The notes below the pieces were generated by a model, which searched no databases, was not told the DNA's origin, and saw only the letters and a program-made list of their open reading frames with translations. Source: Eopsaltria australis (Eukaryota > Chordata > Aves > Passeriformes > Petroicidae). From it: a DNA stretch of 64,000 nucleotides. Location: NCBI GenBank assembly GCA_034509425.1, contig JAVTVJ010000782.1, positions 372,001 through 436,000 of the forward strand. Direction: 5' to 3'. Below, in pieces: positions 1-13,468 of this stretch; position 1 is the stretch's first letter, and the number at the start of each line of letters is the position of its first letter. The translations under genes were made by a program, and so were the position numbers.

Positions 1-34
1 CTTGGACACTGCCAGGGGCAGCCACAGCTTTTCC
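1..34 (-). mobile_element. CR1 LINE fragment, cut by window edge
   Basis: The first bases (cttggacactgccagg, then ggcagccacagc) match the reverse complement of the CR1 3' region that recurs complete at 32,060 and 53,090. Only a short internal piece is visible because the window starts inside the element. No coding capacity. Confidence 0.55.
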
Positions 35-334
35 GGATGGAAAAGAGGGAAGAGGCTGAGCCAGTGCCATGGGAATCCAGACAGCACCAAGGTGCTGGGG
101 GGGAAAGGGAGAAACAGCCTGGAGAGAATGAAACTGGAGATGTGCAGCAAACTGGAGGCTATTGAGTGATCAAAGGCAGCACTGGGGGGTATTTGGGGCT
201 CTAATTGGTCCCAGGAATTAATGAGGACCCAAAATTAAAGCTGAGGGAGCTGGCTGGGGAATCCTCATTTAACACCCACAAAGCCAGTCTGGTTCTGCCA
301 GCCTGGAGATCACAACTGGGGAGAAACACTGCCC

Positions 335-672
335 GGGGAAGGGAAGGGGAAGGGGAAGGGGAAGGGGAAGGGGAAGGGGAAGGGGAAGGGGAAAGGGAAG
401 GGGAAAGGGAAGGGGAAAGGGAAGGGGAAAGGGAAGGGGAAGGGAAAAGAAAAAAGGAAAGAGAAAAGAAAAGAAAAGAAAAGAAAAGAAAAGAAAAGAA
501 AAGAAAAGAAAAGAAAAGAAAAGAAAAGAAAAGAAAAAAAGAAAAGAAAAGAAAAGAAAAGAAAAGAAAAGAAAAGAAAAGAAAAGAAAAGAAAAGAAAA
601 GAAAAGAAAAGAAAAGAAAAGAAAAGAAAAGAAAAGAAAAGAAAAGAAAAGAGGAAAAAAAGAAAGAAAGAA
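335..672 (+). repeat. 338-nt homopurine tract: GGGGAA hexamers, then GAAAA pentamers
   Basis: There is not a single C or T on the + strand from 335 to 672. The left third (335 to about 443) is a GGGGAA/GGGAAA hexamer array. The right two thirds (about 444-656) is a GAAAA pentamer array, ending in AAAG units. Long open frames through it on both strands (poly-GEGE or KRKEK, and FSFLF) are by-products of the repeat and are not genes. The tract can form triplex DNA, and its G4 runs can form quadruplexes. Confidence 0.97.
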
Positions 673-2997
673 CAAGGATTCCTCAGAGAGAGGAAGATCT
701 CTCTGTGCAGGATTCCCTGTGGGCACCCAAGCAATGGTACACGTAGGGACTGGAAAATCCCCTTGGTGACCACTGATGCAGGCTTGGAAAAGCTGCTGAA
801 AGGAGCTTTTGGAAAAAACTCTTCGTGTTGAGCACAACCACGTCAGAGCTGGATGTGTGTGGGGTGATCCTGCAGCATGGGACACAGAGGCAGCATGGAA
901 AAGATCCTGCTGGAGGCTGTTTTGGGAAACGGGAAACATTTCGGGGGGAGAATATGCCAGATGGCAGCGTGGGACTACGCTGACCTTCAGATGGGTACAG
1001 AGATCTGGAGGGAACCCACAGGGGGAACCCACCCTGGCTGCCCGCTCCATGCCTGGACCTGGCTCCAGTGCCCTCCTTGGGAGGAGAGGGACAGGGCTGG
1101 GGAAGCTTAGGAAATAATGGGTAACATGTAATTTTAGAAATCACGTTGTCCTCTCATAAGAGCAGCTAAAAATGTCCCTCTGGCACTGCAGCAGTTCCGA
1201 CAGAGGAACCAGCTGGCAACAGGGAAACGGAGATAGCAAAGCCCTGCAGAGCTGCTCTGAGCAAAGGAGAAGGGAACTCTTCAGTCTGGGACTGAGTTTG
1301 GTGTGAAAATGGCTTGTTCTGCTCTGCCTGCCACGGAAAGGCTTTGGAGCAAGTGGCAGAGGTCAGATGTTCCCATGTTTTCATCTGGATCCTCACCGGT
1401 TCTGCTGGACAAAGCCCAGCCTTCCTGCATGTGTGCTCCTAATGCCTTATCTGGGAGGTGCTTCCCAGGACTCCCTGGGGCTGGGCTGTGCATCCAAAAT
1501 ATTTCACAAAAAGATACTGCAAATACTTGGGATGCTAAAGGCAGTGGAGTTCACAGGGATCATACTGTAGTACAGGGAAAAATGCCAGAGGAACGGAACC
1601 AAAGTCCTGAAAAGCTCTGGGAGGGGCTTAAAACAGGCAAATCCTCCAGGTTAAAGAAATACAACAAATAGCTGAGGGAAGGTTGAGCCTCAGCCCCCCA
1701 GGAGCTGCCTGAGCTGCCCACCCAGACCTGCTGCCCCGGTGGCAGCACTTGGTCTCCCACCCGCACGCCCGTGCAAGCCAGCAGCGCTCCATGAACTAGC
1801 TGGCTCATCCCAGACCAGATTCAGTTCATTCCCATTGGAAATGTGCAGAAAGGGATAAAGCTACTCCCTGGGGATAACCCCCAGCCGGGGCTGCTCCCCA
1901 GCAGGGAAGTCAAAGCTCTGCACAGCCATTGCCATCCCTCCCCTGGAGCCTCACTGGGAGCCTCAGGATTGGGGCTACTTGAAGAGGCCAGAGGGCACAG
2001 GTGAAGGAAAACCTGGGAAAGCCTCTGTGCTGGCTGATCCTCCCTTCAGAGCCATCAGGGAGAAGGGAGCTGCAGGAGGATGCGTTCCCTGGCACGGGCA
2101 CAGTGCTCTGTGGCAGCAGAGCCCCTGCACAGGTGACACCCCAGCCTGGTCACACCATCTGTCCCAGCAGCATGGGAGGAGAGCTCATGGGCAGGAGCCC
2201 TTCCAGGCATCCCAGGCTGGCTCTGCTTGCGACCAGGACAAGGGACACCCAGGTCCAGGCACCCACTGCCCCGGAATCACCGTGGCTGTGGAATGAAATG
2301 TCAAATAATGCAAGGCCTCAAGTGCTAGGAGCTGTCAAACCAAACAAACGAGGACAGTAGTTCCAGAAATTAGAGACACAATCCAGCGCTGGCATCAAGT
2401 CATTTGTATAATTAATGACACACTAGTTCTCAATTAGCATCGTTGCAATCCAGAAATAGCATTATTAGAGACTGCAGCGCCCAGCCATGTAATGGCACAT
2501 AAAGAGCTGCACTCCAAGCCATGACCCACCTACTGTGCTGGCCACAAAGAATGGCCCAGAATTCCCTGGGAGGAGCTCCAGTTTCTGGAGTGAGCAGCCT
2601 AATGAGCCTCAGCCTAATGAGGTCATGGAAAACACTGTCAAATGCTTGAGTGGAGGCTTGACATACCTTCAGATACCTGAGCCATCCCATCCGGATCCCA
2701 TTCAGCACTGCTGAATTCCTGGAGAACTGCCTTGAAACTGCAGCGCTCACCTAGAGAGGCTGAGAAGCCTGAGCTGTTTCCAAAACCTTCCCTGCTGAAA
2801 TCTGGGAAGCACCACAAACCCCACAGGGAGGCCAGCAGAAGGCACGTTCTGGTGGGAAACAGCTCTCCAGGGTTTGCAGACACCGGGAATGGGAAGCACC
2901 AGGCAGGATGCTGGGGGGTAACTCCCTGTGGCACCTGGGGGACAGGAGCTCATGGGCCCTCATGGGCTGGGGTAGCCCAGAACTTTGTGCTGGGAGT
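673..2997. other. Gene-free single-copy stretch
   Basis: No recognisable exon, RNA gene or repeat was seen. Open frames here are short, overlap on both strands and look like chance. The most distinctive part is an AT-rich island at about 2,355-2,480 carrying ATAATTAATGA and CAATTAGCAT. Its composition differs sharply from its flanks, so it is a possible conserved non-coding element. Confidence 0.5.
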
Positions 2998-3125
2998 AGG
3001 AATCACAATCACGGAGTGGTTTGGGTTGGAAGGACCTTAAAGCCCATCCAGTTCCTGCCATGGACAGGGACACCTTCCACTATCCCAGCTTGCTCCAGCC
3101 GAACACGTCCAGGGATGCACCAGCT
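2998..3125 (-). mobile_element. CR1 LINE fragment, antisense
   Basis: Starts with the inverted 3' terminus (aatcacaatcacgg), followed by the inverted ggtcccttccaa-type block (gggttggaaggacctt) and the inverted 'gggacaccttccactatcccag' segment. It is heavily 5' truncated and non-coding. Confidence 0.85.
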
Positions 3126-4769
3126 CCTGAAGTGTCCTAGTTCAGGGGATACATCCCCCACTGGAAATTGTCCTGGTGCTGTGGTGGATCTCCATCCAAT
3201 CCCTTCCAGCCTTTTTCCTCTGACATTTGCAAATTGCTGTTAGATTAAAGGCTGCTCTAAGTTCCAGAGTTAATGAGGACAAATCCACTCCTCTGCAGGA
3301 ACCCCCAGGGACTGTCCTGCCCTCCTTCCATCTCCTGGGACAGCCCATTCTCCAAAACCTCCGCAGAGGAGGGCAGAGAGCCCTGTCTGCCACGGGAGAC
3401 CTCCCTCTGGAGCACAGCATTTCCAGAGCACAGGACATACCGTGAGAGAGCAAAGGAACAGAAATGAGTCCCTTAAGCAGGGACAGTGGCAGTGGGGACC
3501 TGGAGGGGACACAGCTGAGCAGAACCGGGGCTTCAAGGGCTTCTGGCATGGCACGGCGCCGTCCTGGCTGCCCTGGGAATGCCGGGGGCGGGCTGCAGCC
3601 ATCGTGCCGGGATGGAGGCGCTGGGAATGGCACCGCCTGTCCTTGGCTCCGGCACTCGGGGCCATCTGGGCCCGCCGGGGGGCGATGGAGGAGGGGGACC
3701 CGGAGCTGGAGGGATCCTGGGAGCCGAGCCAGCAGCTGACTGCCAGGGGGTCACTGGCAGCTCCCCGGATCAGCACTGGGAACATGCACAGCCCGCACTG
3801 TCAGCCCAGTACGGGGCCGAGCCAGCCCAGGGCCAGGGCACGGGGACAGCGCCGGCCTCCCCTCCCTGTGGGCCATGCCAGGGGGAGCAGGGGTGGGGCT
3901 GGGGCGGCGAAGCACATCCAGAGTCGTCGTCCCCCCCATCCCGAGGCACTGGCGCCGCACAGGAGTGGAGGCGAGCTTGGGGGGACCAGAGGAGACCTGC
4001 ACAGAGGGCTGGGGCCATCCAGACACACCCGGATCCCGGGATCTGATGGCTCGCTCCGCTCCTGCCACTGTCCCCGAGTGCTCCGCTGGTGCGGAGCTGT
4101 GCCAGGCGTGTCACCGACGGCGTGTTAAACCCTCATTAAGTCTGCTTGTCTAAGTTTAATGGGTTGTGACTGAGCCCTTTGGAGATATCTAAATAATCTC
4201 TGCTAATGGATCCCATCTGTTCGTCCTCGAGCACCAGAGCCAGCGCTGACAGCCCGGCCCGGCTGCCTGGGCACCTGCCCAGCGGGCACTGGGCAATCCT
4301 TGTCAAAGAGGAGATGTGCCATGTGCCCCTCCCCGGGCTTCCTCTTCCTCCCAGAGCAGCCCAGACAGTGGCACCAGCTGGGAAGGGGGGGATGTCTGCG
4401 AGGGGTGAGCAGGGCTGCTCCGAGGAGTGCAGGGAGGGCTGATGGTTTCTCCACTGCTCAGATCGGTTTCCCTTTTTTGCTCTGGCTCAGCTGTGGTGGG
4501 ATCTCCCTGGGACTCTCCAGCATGAGCAGGAACTCCGGTGAAGGTTCATGCCCGTGCCGGGGCTGGGAACACCTGGATGAGTCCTGGCCAGGGTGTGCAG
4601 AGACAGGACCAGCCTGCAGAGGTGGCACAGCGAGGTCCATGGGGAGCTGGGCAGGGAGACACAGGTCCTGTGCAAGTGCTGCAAAGGATGATCCCTCCTC
4701 AGTGGCAGAAGGGAGCAGGAGGTGACCTTTGGAGCAGAAAGCTTTCAAGAAGCACATAACAGAGCAAAC
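3126..4769. other. Gene-free stretch with a CpG-dense core and an AT-rich edge
   Basis: From about 3,540 to 4,110 CpG dinucleotides are clearly denser than in the flanks (gccgggggcggg, ggcccgccgggg and similar). This may be a small orphan CpG island. It is followed at about 4,115-4,210 by an AT-rich patch (gtgttaaaccctcattaag, taaataatctc). Three overlapping open frames of 100-230 codons cover the CpG-rich part on both strands. None has a recognisable domain and I do not call them genes. Confidence 0.45.
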
Positions 4770-4916
4770 ACAGTGACTGGAAGTGTCCAAGGCCAGACTG
4801 GACGGGGCTTGGAGCAACCTGGAGTAATGGAAGGTGTCCCTGCCCATGGCAGGGAGTGGGACTGGATGGGTTTTATGGTCTCTTCCAAGCCAATCCATTC
4901 CATGATTTCTATGTCT
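4770..4916 (+). mobile_element. CR1 LINE fragment, sense
   Basis: Reads in the sense direction: caaggccagactggacgggg, cttggagcaacctgg, ggaaggtgtccctgcccatgg, then a decayed 'ggtctcttccaagcc' block and a terminal attccatgatttctatg repeat. It is a 3'-end-only fragment and moderately diverged. Confidence 0.85.
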
Positions 4917-7900
4917 AGCATTCCAGGGAAAGTCAGTTCCTCTGAAGTCAGGCTTCAATGAGTTTTGGTAACAGGTGGCAGAGTCTCCAGAAAAAAAATT
5001 ATTCCACTTCAGTGCTGCAAAATCCACATGAGATGCAAGAGGGGGCTGGAAAGAGGGGGACATGGCAGTGCAGGATAAGAAAGGCAGCACTTATAGCATG
5101 ACCAGCAGAGCTCAGTAGAATGGGGTGTGAGCCCTGGCACGGGGGTGCCAAAGGCCCTGACTCCACAGGAAAGAGTTGGAGCTGTGTGCCCCCCCCTGCT
5201 GTCACAACAGGGTTAACACCAGACATTGCACAGAGCTGTGACAGGGGCTGATCCCACGATTTTCCATTATCCAGCAGCCCTCTGTCACGCTGGAGCTATT
5301 TATGAGGATCTTCCCAAAGCAGTGCTTGCGTGCTCCGGCCGTAAATCACCAGAGATGATATCTGAGTATCAGCACCAGGCATGAGACCTCACCTCTGCCA
5401 AGTCCCAGCTGCAAGGAAGCCGTTCCCTCCTCCCTGTGCACATCCCTTGGCCGTGTGGATGTCCAGGGAACGGCTGTCCTGGTGCCTGCCAAGGTGGATG
5501 TGTCAGTGGAGCTGTTGTCCAGCTCTCCATGGGCAGCATCCAGACACAGCTCACATCCCTCTTGAAGAGGACTCAGGAGCTCGTGGACCTCTTGTGGAGG
5601 AGCTCTCCATGGTTTTGGGCACTCACCACACTTCCACAGGGACAATCCTGGTGACCCCCACTGGGAGCACCAAGCACAGTGTCCTGCCTGTCCCCAGCCT
5701 TGCCATGGCAGTGGCTTGGCCTCTCCACATGTGAGCAGAGCTGTGGTTCAGAAGGAGGATTCCATGGTGCCAGGGAGTGCAGCCACAGGGCTGTGCCAGC
5801 CATGGCATCTCCTGCCAGGCATGGGGTGTGTCCATGGCCTTGGGGCAGCTGGAGGTGTGGTGGGATATGGGTAGGGGGCTTTGGGAGAAGGCCGATGCTC
5901 CTGCCAGAACAGGCTCAGCAGAAAGCATCCTTGGGGCTGTGGGAGGGATGTGAAACCCCTGCCCCAGAGCTGGGATTGTAAGACAGGGGTGTTGCTCCAG
6001 GTGCATCTCCTGAGGCTCCAAGAACCACTCTGAGTTCAGGGATGGGATGACTTCCAAAGCACCTGATCATGGCCTGACCCCCACCTCAGCAAACACTGCA
6101 TCATCTTCCTACACCCTCACCCAAACCACATTGTCCTTTCCCCAGGACAGTGCTGCCTCCTCCTTCTTTCCTCTTAGCCCAGCACCTCATCTCTAGGGTC
6201 ACCTGGAGATGGGCACTGCTGGGCACAGGTCAGTGCCACTTCTGGGCATGGGTCAGTGCCACTTCTGGCCAAGGCCAGGGGCACCCACAGCTTCCCCTCT
6301 GCACAGTGCAGGCCCTCACAGAGGCTGGGGGCCTCGCCATGGCCCCATGACAAGACCATCATTCTGCACAGCCAAAGCTTCCCAGCCCATCCCAGGCACC
6401 CTGGGAACAACAGCTGGGCTGTCCAAGATGTTTCTCCAGCCCCTGCCCTGCCTGGAACTCTGGGGCTGGATTTCCACACTCTGCCTGCCCTGCTTCCCTG
6501 TGTCCAGGCTAGAAATCCCAACCATTGCAGCTGAGTGCGTAAAGGCTCCTTCCTGCCCAGCTCCGCTTGGAGTTCAGCCCTCCCCTCTCCTTGGCCTTCA
6601 TCCAGCAAAGCACTTAAGTGCTCACTCCTCCCTAAGTGAAACCAGTGGGGCCACTCAAGCATTTAATTCCAAGGCAGGGATCACCACAACCACTGGCTTA
6701 CAGATTTCCATGCCAGAGCCCATGTCCTGCTCCTTGGATACAGATCCTTGAGGACTTGATTCAGTTTTATTAAATTTTTGCTTCATCCAGACACATGAAA
6801 ACAAGGAAGGTGCAGAACTCAGCCACGGGGCACAGCTCAGTACAGCTTCCCTGGTCAGGCCCATGTATTCCATACCCACCTCGAGGAATGCCTTGCTTGC
6901 CAGGCTCCTGTTGCCTGGTTTCTGTGTTCTCCAGGTGGCTCTCCAAGCTCTCCAAGGCTCACAGCTTCTCACTATCCCCCAGCACAGGGGGCCCTATCCC
7001 ATCACATTTGTGGGTAAGAGCTGAGCTTGTCCCTGGAGCTTCTCCCTCCCTATGTCTGCTGCCATTTGGGCCTGGGCTGTTGTGCCCCAGCACATGTTTT
7101 TCACACATGTGTTCCTATTCCCCTCGAAGCTGGTGAAGGAGAAGTGCCAAGATGTTGCAGTCACAGCATCACTGAGGGCCATAAATATCACGCTTGCCTT
7201 GCTCCCAACGTGGACAAGAAAGAAGCTGTGACTGGGTCCAGCCCCATTTATCCTTCAGACACCCAGACTGTGGAACATGCTCCTACTTTCCGCCAGATGT
7301 TCCGAGTTCTGCTCCTTTTATTGTTTATTTCTTGAGCCTCTGAGCTGGTCCCTGGCCGTGTGTCGTGCTCAGCACAGCTCCTTGAAACCCTTGAGTCAAG
7401 GCTTTCAGATGTGCTCGTTTGGAAAGTGTTGGGAAAGCAAGGGAAAATTACTGCCCTAGAGATTACATCCTTGACCAGAAACCTTGGAGCAAGGTCAGTC
7501 CTGGTGTGTTTGCACAAGGCTTGGAACACGTGTCCTGCTGCAGCAGCACGGTCCTGCTCGCTCCTGGTGCAGCCAGGGAATGATGCTGCTTTCAAAGGAA
7601 CATCCCTGCATCCTGGGCAGGGACCCCCACCCCAGAATCATCCACAGGGACACTGTTTCCAGCTCCAGCAAGGAGGAGGTGAATGTGGAAACCTCTTCAT
7701 TTCCAGATGGAAATGGAGATGTTCTGAATGAAAGGGGTTGTCAGGATTTTAGCCCTAAGTAGTTTGGAGTGCTGCCCTTCCTCCCTGTGTTTTTCCTGCT
7801 CTCTCCATTCAGCCACTGCCTCACAGATGTCCCTGTGGCCGGTCTGGTGCTCAGACCCTTTCCCTGCACATGGTGAACAAGTGAATTAGAGACATTTGTC

Positions 7901-10765
7901 CTGCTGCGGGGACCGTGCTGGGGCACTTCTGCCTGCTGAGAAGTCCAAGGTTACCTCATTCTTAGCCCTAATCCCCTCCCGCTGTTGCTCTGAAGGATCT
8001 GCAAGGGACAGAAGTTGTGGGGAGACTTTGGCTGCCCCACTGCTGACGTTGGATTCCAGCAGCACAGACTGCCTGTCTTTCCGAGGCTGCAGCCCTGGCT
8101 TGGATCTGAGATGCATTAAGGGCTGTGGGTGCCTTTGGATGTGGAACCATCCACCCACATTCCAGGGCAGCCAGTGCAGGAGCCCAGCAATGCTGGGCAT
8201 GGACAGGAGCTCCCCAGGCTGCCAAACCTTTCCCCAGCACTGGCTCTCCTGTTGGCTGGGGAAAGGCTGCAGGTTCCCATCTCCTGAGCTGCTGGGGTTC
8301 CCTGGGATCACAGCAGGACCACCTCCTTCCCATCAGAGGAGGAGGAAGAGCATTCCCCACACTGATGGGCACTGGGTTGGGGTGGGCAGCAAGACAAGCT
8401 GCCCAGTGAGAGAGCCAGCACTGGGCTGAGCCAGGTCCTGGTGCCAGCCATGGTACCTTACTACAGACCTGGAGATCTCCAGAGGCTGAGCTACAACTTG
8501 TGAGAATTGAGGCTCACACAAGTGACGAGACAAAGGGCTGGACCAGCGTGGGAGGAGCGTGTCCATGGCTGCAACAACATCTGCACGTGGGCTTCCCAAA
8601 CAAGCAGTGCCTGGCGCACACACACAGGACTGACACATCCAGCTGGGACTCCTCAGGAGCCATAAAATCAGGCTGGAGCCACCTGAGCAGGTGATGCTGG
8701 TGGGGCTGGTGGAGCCCTGGTTGGCACAGGGTCCCCAAACTTGCTGTAGGACAGCACAGTGCAGAGCCCAGCCTGCACACAGCGTCTGGCAGAGGCACCG
8801 GGTGATTCATGTCCAGCCCTTCCCCAGTCTGGAAACATTCTTGGCATGTGGCAGCTCCCAGCCGCCCCTCTAGTTAACCCTGGTTTAGCCCAGTCTGGCA
8901 GGAGATGGGGCACACGTGTCCCCTTTCAGCCCTTTGGTCTAGTGCAGCTCCCAGAGCCCTGCCCAGACCCAGGGCCTTGCAATGCCCCCCAGAGCCCTCA
9001 CCAGAGGCCCCAGATCTCTCTTCTGCAGCCCCCAGCTTGAGAAGGAGCACGGCAGTTCTGGCATGGGTAAAAAACCAGGAGGAAGGAGCTTTCCCAGCTC
9101 TCAGACATCCTGGGGAGGGCACAAGGGTGCTGCTGGTCTCCTCTGCAGTTGGGTTTAAGACAAAGTCGTGGGAGGGGTGTTGGGGTGAGCAAAGGGGGAT
9201 GTCCTGAGGGAAGGTAACATCTCATTTTGTCTGATTGCACTCGGAAAATGCTACAAAACAGTCAGTTAGGCCTGTGCCTGGGCTCCCAGCAGTTCCAACA
9301 AAAGCCACTGAGGCTGGTGGGAGCACAAGGGCCAGGTGTGCTGAAGTGCTGGATGCGCTGGTCATCAGCACCCATAGCCTGACCTTTTCACCCCACACCA
9401 GTGCTGGCCAGAGGGTACAATGACCCCGGGGTGAAGAGCTACAGCACCCATGTCTGCCCAACCCTCTGGGGTGACCTGCCCTGCCTGGGGTGGCCCCAGC
9501 ACCGGGAGCTGTGCCAGCCCCATGAACTCAGCCCTGCGAGGCGTTAGCTCATCTCCCCGCTGCTCACAGGGCTTGGCAGACACCTTCCTTTCTGCCTGTT
9601 TGGGATCCAAAGGGATGACCCCAAGCCCAGGCTGGTCTTGCTCCACCCAGTCAGGAAAGACAAGCCCTCCTTGGCACCCCGTGCTCCCCAAGCCCATCAG
9701 TGTGTGGGAAGCCCCCCTGGAAGGTTCCATGCCACAGGTTCAGTGCACCTGCCATGGCAGCAGCAGAGGAGGATGCTCCCCCATCCCTCCTGGACACTGT
9801 CCTGGGATGGAGAGGCCAATGCCTGAACAGACACCTGTGCCCGGGCTGGCTGGACATGAGCAGGCAGCACATGGACACAGTGCCTGAGCCTGAACTCCAG
9901 CCAAAGAGAAAGTAGAGCATCCAGCAGTGCATGGACACAGGGGAGGGGTGGCCACTGTGCCCTCCACACCGGCCAGGCCAGGGTGGCCAGAGCAGAAGGG
10001 AGCAGCCAGGAATGTGCTGTTGCATGGGAGGGAGGAGATCACAGCAAAGGAATGTGCTGTGCCACAGCCAGGGCTGGGGGGAGCGCGAGAGAAAGCAGCA
10101 GGCAGGAAAAATAAACTCCGTCTCTCCCAGGGCTACAGTCCTCTGGTCACAATTTTTTTCCTTTCTCCTCCTTAAATAAAAATTATGTCAGCCATTGTTC
10201 TGGCTGCACAAGAGCTGCCAAGAGCTCTGGCTGTTCCTCAGTGTCCTCTAAGCTGTGCTCACCTCCCCAGGCCAGGACTGAGGACATGAGGCCATTGGTT
10301 GGGGTCACCCTCTCTGCTGGTCCCTGCAGGTCCAGAGCTCCAGGATGCACCAGCATCAGCCAGAATCATTATCCCACTGCCCTTTCCTTCATCTGATCCA
10401 CGAGCACTACCCCACTATGGCAGGACTCTGCACCAGCAGCATCTCCATCAGCCTTCTGCAGACCATCAGCAAGCCTGGAGCCTCCAAAACCTCCTGGGCT
10501 GGTGGGCCTGAGCACCAAGCTGGGAACACTGCCCGGGGCAGGAGTGAGGGGGAAGCTTGGCAGGTCCAAGATGGTCCCCACGAGGCTGTGCACAAAGCCC
10601 TGCCCTGGCATAGGCTGCTCTCTTCTCTCTCCAACCCCGCAAATACACAGGGGCTCTGCAGGAGCCCTCACCAGAGCAGAGCTGGCCAGGAGCTGGCAGG
10701 GAGTCACTATGACAAATTCAGGATAGGAGTACACACCCCTGGGTGTGCTGCAGGTGGAAGGAGGA

Positions 10766-10769
<4 letters not shown>
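4917..10769. other. Gene-free single-copy stretch
   Basis: No coding exon, RNA gene or mobile element was recognised over this 5.9 kb. Small local features: an AT-rich patch around 5,255-5,345; a 24-bp direct duplication of a 'gtcagtgccacttctgg' segment near 6,225-6,275; and two AATAAA hexamers at 10,110 and 10,175 in an AT-rich patch. The hexamers could be poly(A) signals of an unseen non-coding transcript, but no exon structure supports this. Confidence 0.5.

Positions 10770-10803
<34 letters not shown>
10770..10803 (+). repeat. (TG)17 dinucleotide microsatellite
   Basis: Uninterrupted TG run of 34 nt, preceded by ATACA. Alternating purine-pyrimidine DNA of this kind can adopt Z-DNA, and the run is likely to vary in length between individuals. 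Confidence 0.98.
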
Positions 10804-10806
<3 letters not shown>

Positions 10807-13468
10807 TGGGAAGGCTGCTCCAAAATCCTAATTTGGCCATAGAGGGTCCCGTAGATCGCACAGGCTGTGCTGACAGTGCTCAGTTCCTTCTGCAAACACA
10901 GCCCCTCTCTGTGCCCTGCAGCGAGGGAGCAGCCACATCACAGCCCCCTGACTGTCACACGGGGGCTGGCTGTCACACCTGGGGGACCAGCAGCCCACTC
11001 AGAGCATGGAGTCAGCCTGTCCCAGTCTGCTTCAAGCTCTGGGGATGCAACCCAGAAAGCCAAAATCACAGATGAAGAGCCCACGGGGGCTTGGCCCATC
11101 CTGCCCCTCTATGTCCACCCCAGCTCATCTGCCAGCTCCACGTGGATGTCAGGCAAGCAGCATCCAGCTTAGCAGCTTGGGATGGTGTCACAAGGCCTTC
11201 CCCAGAACAACACATGGACCACTGTGCTTGGGAGAAACTTGGCTCAAGGCAGGAGGGACTGAGAGATCCTCCAGAAGTGGGACTTGGAACACATCCACAA
11301 GTGAAGGCCCACCACTTCAGGAAGTCTGACTGCATCCTGTGGCCACAGCAACAAGTCTGGATGGGCAGGATGCAGGAGGGGAATGATGCTGCTGGGAAAG
11401 CTGGACCCTCCTGCACAAAGCATACCAGGAGTGGGGGTGTGAAGGGAAGCAATTAGGGGAGAACTGTGGGGAGCTCTGCCTGTGGAGCCCCTCAAGGTGA
11501 GAGATGGATGGAAAATTAGTCTGAAAGGATGATGTCCCTGCACAACTGGGACACTGAGGCCCAGCAGCCTCTCCCAACACCATCAGCTCTGGACATACTT
11601 GAGCAGGCTGTGTTCCCACATGGCATTGGGGGTCCTCCCTGTGCCTCTTGCTGCCCCATTGTCACCCAAGCATGGGTAAGGAACTCTGTGCAAAGGGGAG
11701 ACACCCCCAGAGTGCCACCACTCCTGCCAGCACATCCCTGACCCATTTCCAGCCCATGCGCAGCCCTACAGCCAGTCCTTCACCTGGTCACCACATGCAG
11801 GACAAGTGTCATATCCCCTCCACATTCCCTGGTCCGTCACTACTGTCCCTGTGGGGGTCTGGCAGGAAACAGGGACATTGTGCTGACCTGTCATGGTGAC
11901 TGTCATCATGTGTCATGGTGCTTGCCATCAGATCCAAGAAAAGGGGCTGGGGAGCTCAGGCACCTCTGGGTGTCCCCTCCACGGAGACCAGAACATGTCC
12001 CACACTTTTTCCTTGAGATTCAGTCCTTCCCAGTCCCACGGGCTGTCCCCTCTGGCCAGGGAAGCAGAACATTTCCTTCTCCCTCTGCTCACTTGGGCAT
12101 CCGTGGCTGCATCAGGATGTGAGGGATGGATGCAGGGCTAGGGTGGATGTGCAGGGCAGCGGGAGCCCCACTGTACCCTCAGGCCAGGACGGTCACCCCA
12201 GCCCTCCTCCTCCTCCTCCTCCTCTGTGCCCCCAGGCCAGGACTGTCACCCCAGCCCCCTGCCTCCGCTTGCATAACTGTGGTAAACAACTCCCCACATG
12301 AAAACCGGGCGGGAAGCATGGAAAGCAAAAGGAGCTGTTTCCAATTCCAGGCCTATTAAAACTTGTCCTTCCTGGAATGAGAAGAAAAATATGGTCTTGA
12401 TCCTGGAGATAAGGCCAGCAACAGTTAACATGTGAAATGTCTGTGAGGATTTGGGGCCATCCTGGTGTCCGAAGGGGAGCGAGGATGGCACCAGCACAAC
12501 CTGTCAGCTGGGTGCTGTGCTGTGCTGGGCACCCAGGGACACATCTGCTCCTGTCCAGGGTTGCAAGGGAAAGGTGATGGAGTGGAAACCTTGTCCAAGA
12601 AGTAAGAAAGCTGAACATGGGAAAAGAGGCCTGGAGGTGTCCTTCAGTGGAGAGATTGTTCTGTGCTGCCCAGAGGTGCCAAGTGCTCCTCAGGCTCTGC
12701 CAGAGCTCTCCCAGAGCCTCTGTCTGCACACTGAGCCCACACCAAGCAGAGCAAGCCTGGGCACTGTGTCCTTCCTTCTTCCCGGGATGGAGCATCTGCT
12801 GAAACTCTGTCTGTGACTGCAGGCTTTGGGGAATTTAACAATGGGATGGCAGTGGGCATCCCAGAGCCCGGGGCTCTGATGTTCTTCACAATCAGGAGCT
12901 CACCGTGCTGTAGAGGGAGCAGATCATTTGCTGTCCCACCTTCATCAAACACAGACATGCTTCTCCAGAGCCGGAGAGATGTTTTGGGTGCTCTCCAGTG
13001 GCGGCACAATCCCACCGTAAAGCAGAGGGAGCACACTGCAGTGTTTCCCCAATGTGGCTCTGCCAACCTGCTGTGTTGCAGGCTGAGCAAAATTATTTTC
13101 CTTGATCTTTTTGGATGTTCCTTTTTTGGAGAAACATCCAAAGTCTCCTGTCAGCTGTGGTCAGAGAAGGTCTAATTCTAAAGCTGAATCCATTGGCTCA
13201 AAGCCTTGTCCATGAGCAACCTGAACTGGCCCCTCTGCCAGGGCTGCACACACTTTTTGTGTCCATCCTTACTTGCAACTCCTGCTTGTTGCCCATTTTC
13301 CTCTTATTCTTCACTCCTGAGGAAGATCTGGCTCTGTCTCCTCTATAGGTTCCATTTAGGCAGAGGAAAACACAATCAGATTCTCCTTTCCACCTCTCTC
13401 TTCCAGGTGGAACAACCTCACCTCTCTGTCTCTTCTCACATATCTTCCCTGCAGATGTTGGCCATGCT
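10804..13468. other. Gene-free single-copy stretch
   Basis: No exon or mobile element was recognised. At about 12,183-12,262 a segment reading ggccaggac.gtcaccccag is duplicated around a short (TCC)n run. An AT-richer patch lies at about 13,080-13,140. Confidence 0.5.

Noticed and set aside
201..1050. Long FSFLF, PFPFP, KRKEK or GEGE frames
   Set aside because: Pure translation products of the homopurine repeat.
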